DNA from: Gimesia chilikensis | Lineage (GTDB): Bacteria; Planctomycetota; Planctomycetia; Planctomycetales; Planctomycetaceae | DNA length: 64,000 nt | Direction of reading: 5' to 3' | NCBI RefSeq assembly: GCF_007744075.1 | Contig: NZ_CP036266.1 | Span: 4,263,748-4,327,747 of the forward strand | In this document: positions 9,694-19,677 of the stretch, piece after piece | Layout: each line of letters begins with the position of its first letter | Position numbering within the stretch: position 1 is the first letter of the stretch | Translations under genes and position numbers: made by a program | The notes under the pieces: model-generated | What the model was told of the DNA's origin: nothing | The model's input: only the letters and a program-made list of their open reading frames with translations | The model's database searches: none

Positions 9694-10734
9694 ATGGCAG
9701 ATAAAGCAACAGTCGCGCTCATCATCAGTGAGACGTCGCCTCACCTGGGCGCTTATTTCCCGGCGCTGGCTTCCTCAGAGGACATCAAGGAAATCGTCCT
9801 CTCCGACGAAGGACACAAACACACGGCCCTGGCCAAAGAGAAGCTGGGGGACAAACTGACGAGAGTGTATGACAACCCCAGCCAGCTGTTTGAAAAAGAG
9901 AAACCGGACATGGCGCTGGTCACGCTGGAAGCCATCAAGGCTCCTACGGCGATCGATATGGCGCTGGAACATGGCTGCCACGTATTCGCAGAAAAGCCGG
10001 CCTGCACGAGTATCGAACAGTTCGAAGCGCTGGTTCAGAAAGCAGACAGCAAGCATCTCAACCTGATGCTCGCACTCGCCAATCGAAGTAATCCGGAAGT
10101 CAAAGCGGCCCGCCGCATGATTCGCAAAGGAGTGTTCGGCAAGATCTATGCGATTGAACTCAACTACATTGCCGACCAGACGCGGCTCACGAGCAAAAGC
10201 TATCATCAAGGCTGGTTCGCCCAGAAAGATCGGGCTGGCGGTGGGCATCTGATCTGGCTGGGCATTCACTGGCTCGACCTGGGGATGTACCTGACCGATA
10301 CCAGAATCAGTGCCGTGAACGGGTTTGTCACCAACATCGGAGGTCAGCCGATTGACGTCGAAGACTCGGTGGCGTTAAGCCTGAAGTTCCATAAAGGTTT
10401 TCTGGGCACGTTGTCGTCGGGCTATTACACGAATCGTGGGAAACAGTCGCTGATCAAGATCTGGGGTTCCAAGGGCTGGCTGGAGATGGATTATTCTACG
10501 GGTCGTTACCTGCAGTGGCATCTCAACTCGGACAAGCCGGGAACGATTCATAAATTTGAAGAATCGGTGCAGCCACGAGGTTACACGCCTTTCGTGCATT
10601 CGGCGATCCGCTCTGTGCTCGACAAGGAACCGCCTCCTCTCGACAGCCACGACAGTCTACAGGTTCTGAGAACGATATACGCAGCCTATCAGGCCTCTGC
10701 TACAGGTGAGACGCAACAGATCCCCATCGAGTGA
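9694..10734 (+). CDS. Gfo/Idh/MocA-family oxidoreductase, cytoplasmic
   Basis: 346 residues with no signal sequence. The N-terminal nucleotide-binding fold begins VALIISETSPHLGAYF, an unusual phosphate-binding loop lacking the standard G-x-G-x-x-G. The EKP motif is present (FAEKPACTS). The C-terminal substrate domain has HLIWLGIHWLDLG, matching the family's conserved His/Asp catalytic region. It probably acts on a sugar or sugar acid inside the cell, complementing its exported neighbour at 8363. The altered glycine loop could change cofactor preference. It ends 19 bases from the oppositely oriented sulfatase. Confidence 0.85.
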   Translation: MADKATVALIISETSPHLGAYFPALASSEDIKEIVLSDEGHKHTALAKEKLGDKLTRVYDNPSQLFEKEKPDMALVTLEAIKAPTAIDMALEHGCHVFAEKPACTSIEQFEALVQKADSKHLNLMLALANRSNPEVKAARRMIRKGVFGKIYAIELNYIADQTRLTSKSYHQGWFAQKDRAGGGHLIWLGIHWLDLGMYLTDTRISAVNGFVTNIGGQPIDVEDSVALSLKFHKGFLGTLSSGYYTNRGKQSLIKIWGSKGWLEMDYSTGRYLQWHLNSDKPGTIHKFEESVQPRGYTPFVHSAIRSVLDKEPPPLDSHDSLQVLRTIYAAYQASATGETQQIPIE

Positions 10735-10753
10735 GCGACTCTGTCCCGCCGGT

Positions 10754-12214
10754 TCAGTCGTAACTGTGTCCCAGATCATTCGTGCGGACTGCCTTGAGCT
10801 TCTCAGTCATCCGTTGTTTGAACTGGGCCACCACCTTTTCATAACCCGGTTTTTCGGCCAGGTTCGTGTACTGTTTGGGATCGTTTTCCATATCGAACAG
10901 CTCGATGCCTCCCGAAGCGTCTTCCCGGTATTGAATATAAGCCCAGCGATCATCGCGGAGCAGAAAGCCGCGATTGCCTTTATTGCGTGGATCAACACTG
11001 AAGGCAGCTTCGCGGACACTCAGTGTGGGGTCATCCAGAAGCGGAGCCAGATTTTTGCCCTGAATGCCTGCAGGTACCTGCAGACCACATAAGCTGCTGA
11101 TCGTAGGATAGAGGTCGAGCAGTTCGGCGAGTGAATTACAGACGGCGGTTGATTTACCGGGGACGCTGATAATCAATGGTACGGCAGCAGACTCTTCATG
11201 CAGGCTGACCTTCGCCCAGAAATCGTGTTCTCCCAGATGGTAACCGTGATCGCTGGTGAAGATCACAATGGTCCGGTCTGCAATCCCTGCCTGCTCCAGG
11301 GCATCGAGGACTTTCCCGACCTGACGATCCATGTAGGCAACTGAGGCGAGGTAACCGCCGACCGCCTTTTTCTGTCGCCGGATATCCATCTGCATGCCTT
11401 TGCTGGTTTTATAATTGATCCCCAGTTTGGGAATGTCATCCCAGTCACCGGGGACTTTTTCCGGCAGGACATGTTTGCTGTAAGGCTTGTAAGGCGGGAA
11501 GTACGTCCGGGGCGCGACAAAGGGGACGTGGGGGCGAACAAAGCCGACCCCGAGGAAAAACGGTTCGTCTTTGTGCTGCTGAATCAGTTCGACAGCCTTG
11601 CGGGCGGTCTTTCCGTCGGAATGCACGAGGTCATCTCCGTCCGCTTCCACAACCACGAAAGTATTACCGCCCACGGCCGGCTTTTTGCCATCCGGGTTAT
11701 TCTCGAGTGTCTCTCCATCCCCGGGAGCAGCCCACTCGGGCCCCTGGCTGTTAAAACGTTCGGTCCAGGAAGCCGGATCGTCGGTGCCGTCATTCCCCTT
11801 TTCAATGTCACCGGGGACCCCCATGTGGTAAATCTTGCTGACTCGCGTGGAGTAGTAGCCGTTGTTCTTGAAGAGTTGTGCCCACGTTGGTTTCTCGCCA
11901 ATGTAGGATCGCGGACTGACATACCCGAAGGCTTTGGTCGCATGGGGATAATAGCCGGACATGAAAGACGCCCGCGAGGGGCCGCAGTAGGTCGCCTGAC
12001 AGTACGCGTGGGTGAAGCGTGTTCCTTTAGCAGCGATGCGATCGATGTTCGGTGTCTGGCAGACCTGATTCCCGTAACAGGAGAGTGCCGTCGCAGTCAG
12101 GTCGTCGGAGATGATAAACAGCACATTCATCTTCTGCTCGGCTGCAGAAGCTGGAGAACTGTGTGCCAGCAGAAATAAGAGACAGAGCAGAGGTAACGTG
12201 CGGGGGAATTTCAT
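10754..12214 (-). CDS. Secreted sulfatase, iduronate-2-sulfatase-like
   Basis: 486 residues with a signal peptide (about 1-24). Metal ligands sit in NVLFIISDDLTATALSCYG (D37/D38). The modified Cys is C77 in a canonical C-G-P-S-R-A-S-F-M-S-G motif. The C-terminal half contains the ligand motif TSDHGYHLGEHDFWAK. These features match the iduronate-2-sulfatase/choline-sulfatase branch of the S1 family; the natural substrate is unknown. An anaerobic or FGE-type maturase must supply the formylglycine and none is in the window. It lies 114 bases downstream of, and in line with, the ECF sigma/anti-sigma pair, so it could be read from that transcript. Confidence 0.9.
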   Translation of the reverse strand: MKFPRTLPLLCLLFLLAHSSPASAAEQKMNVLFIISDDLTATALSCYGNQVCQTPNIDRIAAKGTRFTHAYCQATYCGPSRASFMSGYYPHATKAFGYVSPRSYIGEKPTWAQLFKNNGYYSTRVSKIYHMGVPGDIEKGNDGTDDPASWTERFNSQGPEWAAPGDGETLENNPDGKKPAVGGNTFVVVEADGDDLVHSDGKTARKAVELIQQHKDEPFFLGVGFVRPHVPFVAPRTYFPPYKPYSKHVLPEKVPGDWDDIPKLGINYKTSKGMQMDIRRQKKAVGGYLASVAYMDRQVGKVLDALEQAGIADRTIVIFTSDHGYHLGEHDFWAKVSLHEESAAVPLIISVPGKSTAVCNSLAELLDLYPTISSLCGLQVPAGIQGKNLAPLLDDPTLSVREAAFSVDPRNKGNRGFLLRDDRWAYIQYREDASGGIELFDMENDPKQYTNLAEKPGYEKVVAQFKQRMTEKLKAVRTNDLGHSYD

Positions 12215-12328
12215 CGATGGACACCCATGGCATGAGGACTAAGTTGCGCAGTCAATCTGAATGATTACAGATTTATTCTACGATTCCCCGCAGGCAGCCA
12301 CAACTCTGATCCCGAGACAAGACATGAC

Positions 12329-13633
12329 TTATTCGTTGTCGTCATGTTCACTGGCGGGAATCACATCGACAAAAGATACGCCGACGCGGATCTCGTCGAA
12401 GTCCGTCGAATAGCGACTGACGATCTTGACCCGTTCGATGCGGAGATCGGGGGCCATCAGCCGTAGATCGACTTCGTCCAGTTCGGGAATCTTATTCAGC
12501 ACGGGGTTCAACCAGAGATCAACCTCTTCTGCGCCGGGACGAAACAGAATGCGACCTACAATCAGAACGGCCTGTCCCGAGAGTACTTCACTGGAAGCAG
12601 TATTGATCTCGGTACCATTGACCTGTCCGGCGGCAGCCCAGTTGCCACGAATGGCAGAGGACAGCTTTCCGATCCGCAGGCTCGACTCTTCGTTACCCAG
12701 ATCGATGTAGGCATAACGTCCGTCGCCTTCATTGTCGTACGACTGGGCCATGAAACTGAACCAGAGAATTTCACCATCAGCGCCAAAGCCTTTGTCATCA
12801 GAGAGTGCATGCGGCACCTGCTGCAGATCGATGTGTCGCACTGAGACGGACTGAGAAACCTGGCCAGTCCGATACTGCCCCCCTTTAGTGAGCAGCATAT
12901 TCCCGTACTGGTCAGAAAAACCGAGCGTGCCGAACAGTCGCATGTCGTTCTTGCCCAGGTTTTTCTTTTTCGTATCGTGTACGATCGAAGCGTAGACGGG
13001 ACCTTCATCGATCCAGGGCCCTGCCCAGCCGACACCACCGTCGAGCCCATTAACGCCTTCGGCCTCTTTGTCCAACAGTTCTTTTTTCGAATAATCGAAG
13101 CCTTCATAGAGGAAGGGCTGTGCTGCCACTCGCGCCATCAGGAAGGTCTTCTTCATGTAATCAGAATCGAAATTGATGGGCTGCTCGAAGGCTTTCTCTT
13201 CGTCGTAAGGGATCTGGAAGTCTTTGATGAACAGGACAGCCAGATTGAACGTCGACACGAGTCCAATCCCAATCAGCAGAAACCAGCGCCAGGTCAGCAG
13301 CGGATGCCGCCGAGGTTTCAGGGGGGCGGTCTTCGTTTGCGGCTGAGGTTCGGGTTTGATTTCAATTTCCGACTCAGATGGCAGGATCAGCGGTTCCTGC
13401 TTACGAGATTCCAGTTCCCTTGCCTGTCGTTCGCCTATGGCCCGTGTCTGGAAACGCTGACGCAGATAGGAGTGCAGAAACACGCGGCGGAAGGCCTGAT
13501 CAGCATTTTCACTGTCGGTCTTGATCCACTGTTCAAGCTTGTGAGCTTCTTCTTCAGAAAGCTCTTCTCCATCCAGATAGGCGTCGATATTCTCGAGCGC
13601 CGTACTCTGTTTGTATTCGCTAAGATCCGACAT
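12329..13633 (-). CDS. Membrane-bound anti-sigma-like protein with a lectin-like C-terminal domain
   Basis: 434 residues from the ATG at 13633, which overlaps the last 14 bases of the sigma-factor gene and suggests translational coupling. Residues 1-70 are helical and acidic (IDAYLDGEELSEEEAHKLEQWI), resembling the cytoplasmic sigma-binding part of FecR-type anti-sigma factors. A Pro/Lys linker leads to one transmembrane helix (about 114-136, ending NLAVLFIKDF). The outer part (about 155-430) is a beta-rich domain (EGFDYSKKELL, GVGWAGPW, FDEIRVGVSF) of the jelly-roll/LamG-like type seen in planctomycete sigma-regulator proteins. Inferred role: it holds the sigma factor until an envelope or glycan signal is sensed. 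Binding to the sigma factor is inferred from gene order. Confidence 0.65.
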   Translation of the reverse strand: MSDLSEYKQSTALENIDAYLDGEELSEEEAHKLEQWIKTDSENADQAFRRVFLHSYLRQRFQTRAIGERQARELESRKQEPLILPSESEIEIKPEPQPQTKTAPLKPRRHPLLTWRWFLLIGIGLVSTFNLAVLFIKDFQIPYDEEKAFEQPINFDSDYMKKTFLMARVAAQPFLYEGFDYSKKELLDKEAEGVNGLDGGVGWAGPWIDEGPVYASIVHDTKKKNLGKNDMRLFGTLGFSDQYGNMLLTKGGQYRTGQVSQSVSVRHIDLQQVPHALSDDKGFGADGEILWFSFMAQSYDNEGDGRYAYIDLGNEESSLRIGKLSSAIRGNWAAAGQVNGTEINTASSEVLSGQAVLIVGRILFRPGAEEVDLWLNPVLNKIPELDEVDLRLMAPDLRIERVKIVSRYSTDFDEIRVGVSFVDVIPASEHDDNE

Positions 13634-14183
13634 TCGCTTCACCGGCCGCCCGCTTTTGAACACATTCCATTAACGTCGTGCGAATGCGGGAGAGAGTCAC
13701 ACGCACGGAACCGGTTGAGGTGCCCAGTTCTCCGGCAATCTGTTTCGGTTTTAAATCTTCGGCATACCGCAGGCCCAGCAGTCGCCGCGAACGTTCTGTC
13801 AGCTGATCCAGACAGTACTCCAGCAGATCCCGTTCTTCGGTCATCAGCTGTTGTACCCGGGAACAGGCGTCTGCCAGGGCGTCCATTGCTTCCCCCATGA
13901 ACAGCACCCGGTCTTTACGCTTACCGCGATAGAAGTCGGCAATTTTTATTTTGGCAATCCACAAGGCCCAGGGAAGAAAGGGCCGCGTGTTATCATACTC
14001 GTCGTAACGAATTGCTATTTCTGCTGCGACTTCCTGCAGCAGATCTTCTGCATCACTAAACTGGGGAGTCGATGCTACAACGAAAGCCATCAAAGAAGGT
14101 TGAACTTTAACCCAGTTTCGAGCCAGCTCAGCACGGCTTCGCGCAGTTTCAGTTTGGAGTGAGGTCGTTTGTGTCGCATCCAT
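13620..14183 (-). CDS. ECF-type RNA polymerase sigma factor
   Basis: 187 residues. Region 2 lies at about 20-95 (DAEDLLQEVAAEIAIRYDEYD, then FLPWALWIAKIKIADFYRGKRKD). Region 4 lies at about 120-180, with the helix-turn-helix LKPKQIAGELGTSTGSVRVTLSRIRTTL. The layout matches the planctomycete ECF group annotated 'sigma-70 family, Rhodopirellula/Verrucomicrobium type'. It directs RNA polymerase to a small regulon. The partner protein at 12329-13633 is the probable anti-sigma factor. No textbook ECF promoter (GGAAC...CGTC) was seen upstream, so autoregulation is not supported by the sequence. Confidence 0.9.
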   Translation of the reverse strand: MDATQTTSLQTETARSRAELARNWVKVQPSLMAFVVASTPQFSDAEDLLQEVAAEIAIRYDEYDNTRPFLPWALWIAKIKIADFYRGKRKDRVLFMGEAMDALADACSRVQQLMTEERDLLEYCLDQLTERSRRLLGLRYAEDLKPKQIAGELGTSTGSVRVTLSRIRTTLMECVQKRAAGEANVGS

Positions 14184-14802
14184 CGTGCAAGTGCGTCTTT
14201 TCTTTCTGCAGTATGTTTTCTTATCTTAAGAATTCAGAATTCCATCGTGGAAAACTGTAAGATCTTCTTGCTGGAAATGTTATCGAGTAATTCATCTACG
14301 GCAATATTTTATATTGTAGAGAAATCTATTAAGAATTGATGAAGATCAGAAACAAGTTTGGTTCATTACTATAAAAAGTTTTGTTTCTAACGAATTTGAT
14401 TATTTTTGAAATTCGTTGTTAACGTTTTGCCCCTTTCTGCGATATACAATAAAGGGCAGACTCCCTTCAGTTTTTAAAACCACATTTCACAGGGCATTCA
14501 GCTACAGACAATCGTAACTGGCCCGATTAGACGCGTGGTTTAACGCAGAGTGGAGCCTGTTTTGAAGCCCCTCAAACGCCGCTTGTTTTCGCTCTGGTGT
14601 ATTTCAGCTCGCCCGAATCTCACATTCGGTGATTTCTCCAACTTTCTCTAATCGTTGGAATGTTCTCCCGTTCGAGAATCCTGCTTGAGTCCTTCCCCCC
14701 CAATCTGGTATAAACATACTTTGATTTGTACCAGGCGCGTCATGAACCACAGGGAAGCGATTTCGCGTCGATGAATGACCTCTCGAGGGAAAAGGGATAT
14801 TC
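14184..14802. other. 619-base gene-free region, A/T-rich on its left side
   Basis: This separates the divergent sigma-factor and DUF1501 genes. Bases about 14215-14410 are markedly A/T-rich and include the close repeat GAATTC-A-GAATTC near 14230. A near-perfect hairpin (TGCCCCTTT 14428-14436 with AAAGGGCA 14451-14458, one bulge) has TACAAT (14445-14450) in its loop, a possible -10 box for rightward transcription. No protein-coding potential is convincing. A strong AAAAGGGA ribosome binding site precedes the ATG at 14803. Confidence 0.5.
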
Positions 14803-16215
14803 ATGCTGAAATTTCTGAGCGCACAGAGTCAGCAACATTCACAGACTACACGCCGCGATTTTCTGAAACTCGGCACACTCGGTCTGGCAGGACTGACACT
14901 GTCGGATTTACTGCGACTGGAAGCACAGGCGGGGATTCAGCACTCTCGCAAAGCGATCATCAATGTGCATCTGGACGGTGGTCCTCCGCACATGGACACC
15001 ATCGACCTGAAACCCGAAGCCCCCGTTGAAATCCGAGGCGAATTTCAGCCGATCTCTACCAGCGTGCCCGGGATTCAGCTCTGTGAACTGCTACCCCGGA
15101 TGGCAGCTCAGGCGGATCAGTTTGCGTTCGTGCGTTCTCTGGTCGGTTCCGCCGGGGCACACGATGCCTTCCAGTGCCAGTCCGGATTCCGCAAAAAAGA
15201 CATGCAGTCCGTCGGCGGACGTCCCGCGCTGGGATCTGTTGTCTCAAACCTCAAAGGTTCCCCCCGCGACCGAGCACCACTGTTCGTTGATCTCATGCAG
15301 GGACGCGGACAGGTGAGGAACAGCGCACGCCCCGGATTCCTGGGCCCCTCGTATCAGCCCTTTCGACCTGATATCTCAGACCTGTTTGAACGACAGCTGG
15401 AAAAAGGGATGCAGAACGAGCTCAAACGGCTGGGTGAAGAGCATCAGGTCAGTCTCAAACTCAATCCCAGCCTCTCGCTGGAACGCCTGGAAAACCGGAC
15501 AACGTTGCTCTCCGAACTGGACACCATCCGCCGCAAAGTGGATGCGAGTGGAATGATGGACGCCATGGATCGTTTTTCACAACAGGCCGTCAGCATTCTG
15601 ACTTCAGGACGACTGGCGGATGCACTGGACCTGGAACAGGAAGACCCAGCCGTATTGGAGAAGTACAGTCTGGGTGTTGCATCTGAAAATCAAAAGTTTT
15701 ACACCAGTGAGGGTCCGGGGGCGACACGCAAATTTCTACTCGCCCGGCGGATGATTGAAGCCGGCGTACGATGCGTGAGCATCTCGATCAGTGATTTCGA
15801 CACACATTCCAGTAATTTTTCCCGCATGCGGCAGCTGCTCCCAATTGTCGACCATGGCCTCGCCACCCTGGTATCAGACCTGAAAGAAAGAGGCATGCTG
15901 GACGATGTCACAATTATCGCCTGGGGTGAGTTTGGTCGAACGCCGCGAATCAACTCCAAAAACGGGGGCCGCGATCACTGGCCGCGCGTCGGTCCCGCAA
16001 TTCTCGCCGGGGGTGGCATGCGTACCGGCCAGGTCATTGGCGCAACCGATCGCACTGCCAGCGCTGTCACAGATCGTCCAGTGTCTTACAAGGACATCTT
16101 CACTACGCTGTATCACAATCTGGGCATCGATCCTCACGCCATCACGATTAACGATCCGCATGGGCGCCCTCAATATCTGCTTGACGAGGGAGAGCGTCTT
16201 TCCGAACTGGGGTGA
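14803..16215 (+). CDS. DUF1501 protein, Tat-exported
   Basis: 470 residues. A twin-arginine signal (TTRRDFLKLGTLGLAGLTLSD) follows a polar head. The family signatures are present: INVHLDGGPPHMDT with DLKPEAPVEIRGEF near the start, and VTIIAWGEFGRTPRIN with GGRDHWP near the end. DUF1501 belongs to the alkaline-phosphatase/sulfatase-like fold. Its biochemical role is unknown, and it is commonly paired with DUF1553/DUF1549 cytochrome proteins, which are absent here. The 'AAAAGGGA' site sits 7 bases before the ATG. Two paralogues occur at 34966 and 37395. A DUF1080 gene follows after 143 bases. Confidence 0.9.
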   Translation: MLKFLSAQSQQHSQTTRRDFLKLGTLGLAGLTLSDLLRLEAQAGIQHSRKAIINVHLDGGPPHMDTIDLKPEAPVEIRGEFQPISTSVPGIQLCELLPRMAAQADQFAFVRSLVGSAGAHDAFQCQSGFRKKDMQSVGGRPALGSVVSNLKGSPRDRAPLFVDLMQGRGQVRNSARPGFLGPSYQPFRPDISDLFERQLEKGMQNELKRLGEEHQVSLKLNPSLSLERLENRTTLLSELDTIRRKVDASGMMDAMDRFSQQAVSILTSGRLADALDLEQEDPAVLEKYSLGVASENQKFYTSEGPGATRKFLLARRMIEAGVRCVSISISDFDTHSSNFSRMRQLLPIVDHGLATLVSDLKERGMLDDVTIIAWGEFGRTPRINSKNGGRDHWPRVGPAILAGGGMRTGQVIGATDRTASAVTDRPVSYKDIFTTLYHNLGIDPHAITINDPHGRPQYLLDEGERLSELG

Positions 16216-16358
16216 GATTCGTAAGACGACTCAGACTGCTGTCACCGCCGCAATCTGCTTGTATCGCGATTCGGCGAGCGGTATGATCAAATCTGAAATG
16301 TGCCCTCGACTCACATACGCCTACCTGAAATCAGCGGTTCCCCACAGGAGACCTCATC

Positions 16359-17087
16359 ATGCAGAAACAACGTGCGACCCTCTTTGGATCTTTCCTGGCT
16401 TTGTGCTTACTGACCAACGTGATTCAGGCAGCAGACCTGCCTCAATATAAGCCGCTGTTCAACGGAAAAGACCTGACCGGCTGGGTGAATGTGAATACCG
16501 ACAAAGATACCTGGTATGTCAAAGATGGCATGCTCGTCTGCACGGGACATCCGATTGGCGTAATGCGAACCGATAAACAGTACGAGAATTTTCTCCTGCA
16601 TATCGAATGGCGACACATGGAAGCCGGCGGTAATTCGGGTGTCTTCGCCTGGAGTGAAGGGACTGTTCCCGAAGGTCGACGCCTGCCCAAAGGGATGGAA
16701 ATCCAGATGCTCGAACTCGACTGGGTCAATCAACACAAAATGAAAGACGGCACCCTGCCCCCCATCGCTTACGTACACGGCGAACTGTTCGGCGCCAATG
16801 GTCTGATCACCACTCCCGACAATCCCCGCGGAACCCGTAGCAAGTCGATTGAAAACCGCTGCAAAGGCAAAGGGCAATGGAACGTGTACGACGTGGTCTG
16901 TGTGGACGGAACCGTTAAGTTGTCTGTAAACGGCAAATTCGTGAACGGCGTCCGCAATGCCTCGATCAAAAAAGGCTACCTCTGCCTGGAATCCGAGGGA
17001 GCCGAAATCCAGTTCCGCAACATTCAGATCATGGAACTCCCGCCCGGAGTCACTACCAAAGCACAGACGGCTCCGGTCCTGAAATGA
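16359..17087 (+). CDS. DUF1080 protein (3-keto-disaccharide hydrolase-like), secreted
   Basis: 242 residues with a signal peptide (about 1-23). The mature start [15 protein letters not shown] is the hallmark of DUF1080, a concanavalin-like jelly roll. Some members act as 3-keto-glycoside hydrolases or lyases; others may only bind glycans. Conserved features include [26 protein letters not shown] and the final strand [17 protein letters not shown]. Length is normal for a single-domain member. Its company of Gfo/Idh/MocA oxidoreductases (8363, 9694), which can make 3-keto sugars, fits that chemistry. They are 6 kb away and not in one operon, so the link is inference. Confidence 0.85.
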   Translation: MQKQRATLFGSFLALCLLTNVIQAADLPQYKPLFNGKDLTGWVNVNTDKDTWYVKDGMLVCTGHPIGVMRTDKQYENFLLHIEWRHMEAGGNSGVFAWSEGTVPEGRRLPKGMEIQMLELDWVNQHKMKDGTLPPIAYVHGELFGANGLITTPDNPRGTRSKSIENRCKGKGQWNVYDVVCVDGTVKLSVNGKFVNGVRNASIKKGYLCLESEGAEIQFRNIQIMELPPGVTTKAQTAPVLK

Positions 17088-17130
17088 ACATCTGCTGCGC
17101 ATGAGTTTCTATCGGAAAATATAAGACTGA

Positions 17131-17161
17131 CCACGGGAGACAGCCAGAACGTCACCCGTGG
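17131..17161 (+). terminator. Hairpin after the DUF1080 gene
   Basis: CCACGGG (17131-17137) pairs with CCCGTGG (17155-17161) across a 17-base loop, 43 bases after the DUF1080 stop. There is no T-run, so a terminator role is uncertain. Confidence 0.35.
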
Positions 17162-17236
17162 CGATTTCAGCGGCAAAACAGAGCTCTTCCTTAACTAACC
17201 TCAGTAATTCAAACGATTTGGAGCAATTCCCAATCC

Positions 17237-17265
17237 TTGACGAATGCCTGGGGAGCGAATATAAT
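17237..17265 (+). promoter_or_regulatory. Strong sigma70-type promoter upstream of the DUF1592 cytochrome gene
   Basis: TTGACG (17237-17242), exactly 17 bases of spacer, and a perfect TATAAT (17260-17265). This is the best match to the housekeeping consensus seen in the window. Transcription should start near 17272, giving a leader of about 97 bases before the ATG at 17369. Confidence 0.7.
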
Positions 17266-17368
17266 AAGGATAAGGTAATCCACTAACCGATGATGTAGGT
17301 TACCGGTACGTGTTTTCGCCACCTTTGAAAATGCGAACTCCCTCCTGCTTTTCCTGCCTTAATATGTG

Positions 17369-19663
17369 ATGCCTGGTATGATGATCATCCCTCAATACCG
17401 ACGCTTTCCCGTATCCGCGATCACGTTGTTGATCTGTGGTATGTTCTTGAGTTCTGCTGATGCCGCCGACAAGAAAACGGTGACCGGTGCGCAGATTTAT
17501 CAAAAGTTGTGCATCGAATGCCATGCAAAGAATGGCCAAGGTGTCACGGAAAAAGCCAATCCGTTTCAGGGGCAGAAGAGCCTGGCTGAACTGACCATGC
17601 TTATTGAAGAGACCATGCCGGAAGAAGATCCGGAGCTCTGTGAGGGTGAAGATGCGAAGCAGGTCGCTCAGTATGTGTTTGACCGCTTCTTTTCCCCGGA
17701 TGAGCAGGACCAGAGCCAGGCCTCCCGGATTCAGCTCTCGCACATGACGGTCCGCCAGTATCTCTATACGACCGCCGATCTGATGTCGCATTTCCTCGGA
17801 AATGCGCGTGTCACGAATAAAGAGAACGGTCTGCGGGCTGAGTATTTTTCTACTCGGAATTTCAAAGGGGACAAACGCGTTGAAAAACGAATCGACCCCG
17901 TTGTCAGCTTCCAGTTTGGAGATAAGGCCCCCCACGAGAAAATCAAGAACGCCGAAGAGTTCTCCATGAAATGGGAGGGTTCGGTCTACGTGGAAGAGAC
18001 CGGCGACTACGAATTCATCATCAAAACCGAGAACGGGGCACGGCTCTGGGTCAATGAGCAGGAACCGATCATTGATGAATGGGTCAGCTCTCAGGGACGG
18101 GCCAAGGAACATAAAGCGACGATCCGCCTGCTGGGTGGTCGCCCTTATACGCTCCGCCTGCACGTTTTCAAATACAAAGATAAGTCTTCTTCCATCAGCC
18201 TGGAGTGGAAACCGCCGCATAAGGCTCAGGAAGTGATTCCACAACGGCACCTCGTCCCGCAACAGGTTCCGGGAACCTTTATTGTTTCGACCGAGTTCCC
18301 ACCGGATGACAGTGTTTCCGGGTATGAACGCGGGGTAGCGGTCTCCAAGTCCTGGGATGACGCAACGACGTCTGCGGCTCTTGAAATCATGACGGGGGTG
18401 ATCAAGCACCTGGATCGTCTGGCCGGAACCAAACCCGAGGCTAAAGACCGCCGGGATAAAGTCCAGAAGTTCTGTCATCGCTTTGCCGAGCTCGCTTTTC
18501 GCCGGCCTTTGACAGCAGAACAGAAAACGTTCTTTGTTGATCAGCACTTTCAGCCTGAGCTGAAAACAGAGTTGGCAGCCAAGCGATCCGTCCTGCTGAT
18601 TCTGAAGTCACCCCGCTTCCTGTATACCGACCGCGAATTCGCACAGCCGGACGATTTCACAATCGCATCCCGCCTCTCGTACGGCTTGTGGGATTCCATG
18701 CCGGATCGCCAGTTGTATGATGCCGCCAAGGCGGGACGCCTCAACAAGCCGGAACAGATTGCCCAGCAGGCCGAACGCATGCTGAATGATACACGGGCCC
18801 AGGCCAAGCTGCGCTACTTTTTCCATCACTGGTTACAGCTGGATGAAAAAGAAGAGCTGGCGAAAGACAAAGCCCTCTTCCCCGAATTCAACGATCACGT
18901 GGTCGCCGATCTGCGGACTTCGCTGGATATGTTCATCGACGACGTCGTCTGGAACGGATCGTCCGACTATCGTCAGTTGCTGCTGGCCGATTACGTTTAC
19001 ATGAATTCGCGACTGGCCAAAGTGTACCAGGTTGAGATGCCGGAAGGAGAATCATTCCAGAAGGTCTCTCTCGATAAAGACAAAAGAGCCGGCGTCCTGA
19101 CGCACCCGTACCTGATGGCCAACTTCGCTTATCACAACTTGAGCTCACCGATTCACCGTGGCGTGTTCGTCACGCGTCGTCTGCTGGGACGTTCCCTGAA
19201 GCCGCCACCACAGGCAACAGAATTTAAAGATGGCGATTTTCATGCGGGAATGACGACCCGCGAAAAGGTCGCCCAGATCACGAAACCGTCCGCCTGTATG
19301 TCGTGCCATAGCATCATTAACCCGCTCGGATTCAGTCTGGAGCACTTTGACGCCATTGGTCGATACAGAAAACAGGAAGTCAAAAAAGACATTAACGCCT
19401 CTGCAGAGCTGGTTTTACTCACCGGTGATACCGTCAAGTTTAATGGTGCCCGCGATCTGGCAGAGTATATCTCGCAGGATCAGAACGCCCATGCCGCCTT
19501 TGTAGACCAGCTGTTCCATCAGGCTGTCAAACAGCCGATTAATGCCTATGGCGAAAAAATCCGTGACGATTTGACCACCCGATTCGAAAAATCCGGATAT
19601 AATATTCAACAACTGCTCGTAGAAATCATGAAGGTTGCTGCCCTGCACCAGCCTCAATCCTGA
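17369..19663 (+). CDS. Secreted cytochrome c / PA14 / DUF1592-DUF1588-DUF1585 protein
   Basis: 764 residues from the ATG at 17369; a GTG three bases earlier and an ATG at 17381 are alternatives. After a signal peptide (ending near SSADA) comes a c-type haem site, C48-x-x-C-H52 (CIECH), in a short cytochrome domain. A PA14 domain follows (about 150-300, starting [10 protein letters not shown]). The planctomycete DUF1592 and DUF1588 blocks come next. A second CxxCH (C643-H647, CMSCH) lies in the [23 protein letters not shown] signature at the DUF1588/DUF1585 junction. The family is abundant in planctomycetes and of unknown function. Redox chemistry combined with glycan binding by PA14 is an inference. 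The DUF1552 partner follows after 14 bases. Confidence 0.88.
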   Translation: MPGMMIIPQYRRFPVSAITLLICGMFLSSADAADKKTVTGAQIYQKLCIECHAKNGQGVTEKANPFQGQKSLAELTMLIEETMPEEDPELCEGEDAKQVAQYVFDRFFSPDEQDQSQASRIQLSHMTVRQYLYTTADLMSHFLGNARVTNKENGLRAEYFSTRNFKGDKRVEKRIDPVVSFQFGDKAPHEKIKNAEEFSMKWEGSVYVEETGDYEFIIKTENGARLWVNEQEPIIDEWVSSQGRAKEHKATIRLLGGRPYTLRLHVFKYKDKSSSISLEWKPPHKAQEVIPQRHLVPQQVPGTFIVSTEFPPDDSVSGYERGVAVSKSWDDATTSAALEIMTGVIKHLDRLAGTKPEAKDRRDKVQKFCHRFAELAFRRPLTAEQKTFFVDQHFQPELKTELAAKRSVLLILKSPRFLYTDREFAQPDDFTIASRLSYGLWDSMPDRQLYDAAKAGRLNKPEQIAQQAERMLNDTRAQAKLRYFFHHWLQLDEKEELAKDKALFPEFNDHVVADLRTSLDMFIDDVVWNGSSDYRQLLLADYVYMNSRLAKVYQVEMPEGESFQKVSLDKDKRAGVLTHPYLMANFAYHNLSSPIHRGVFVTRRLLGRSLKPPPQATEFKDGDFHAGMTTREKVAQITKPSACMSCHSIINPLGFSLEHFDAIGRYRKQEVKKDINASAELVLLTGDTVKFNGARDLAEYISQDQNAHAAFVDQLFHQAVKQPINAYGEKIRDDLTTRFEKSGYNIQQLLVEIMKVAALHQPQS

Positions 19664-19677
19664 GAAAGAGCCTACCA

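Noticed and set aside
12977-13900. A 307-codon plus-strand frame
   Set aside because: Antisense to the sigma/anti-sigma pair; low-complexity Phe/Arg/Leu-rich product.
17300-18547. A 415-codon open frame on the minus strand
   Set aside because: Antisense shadow of the cytochrome/PA14/DUF1592 gene, which has haem sites and a strong promoter.
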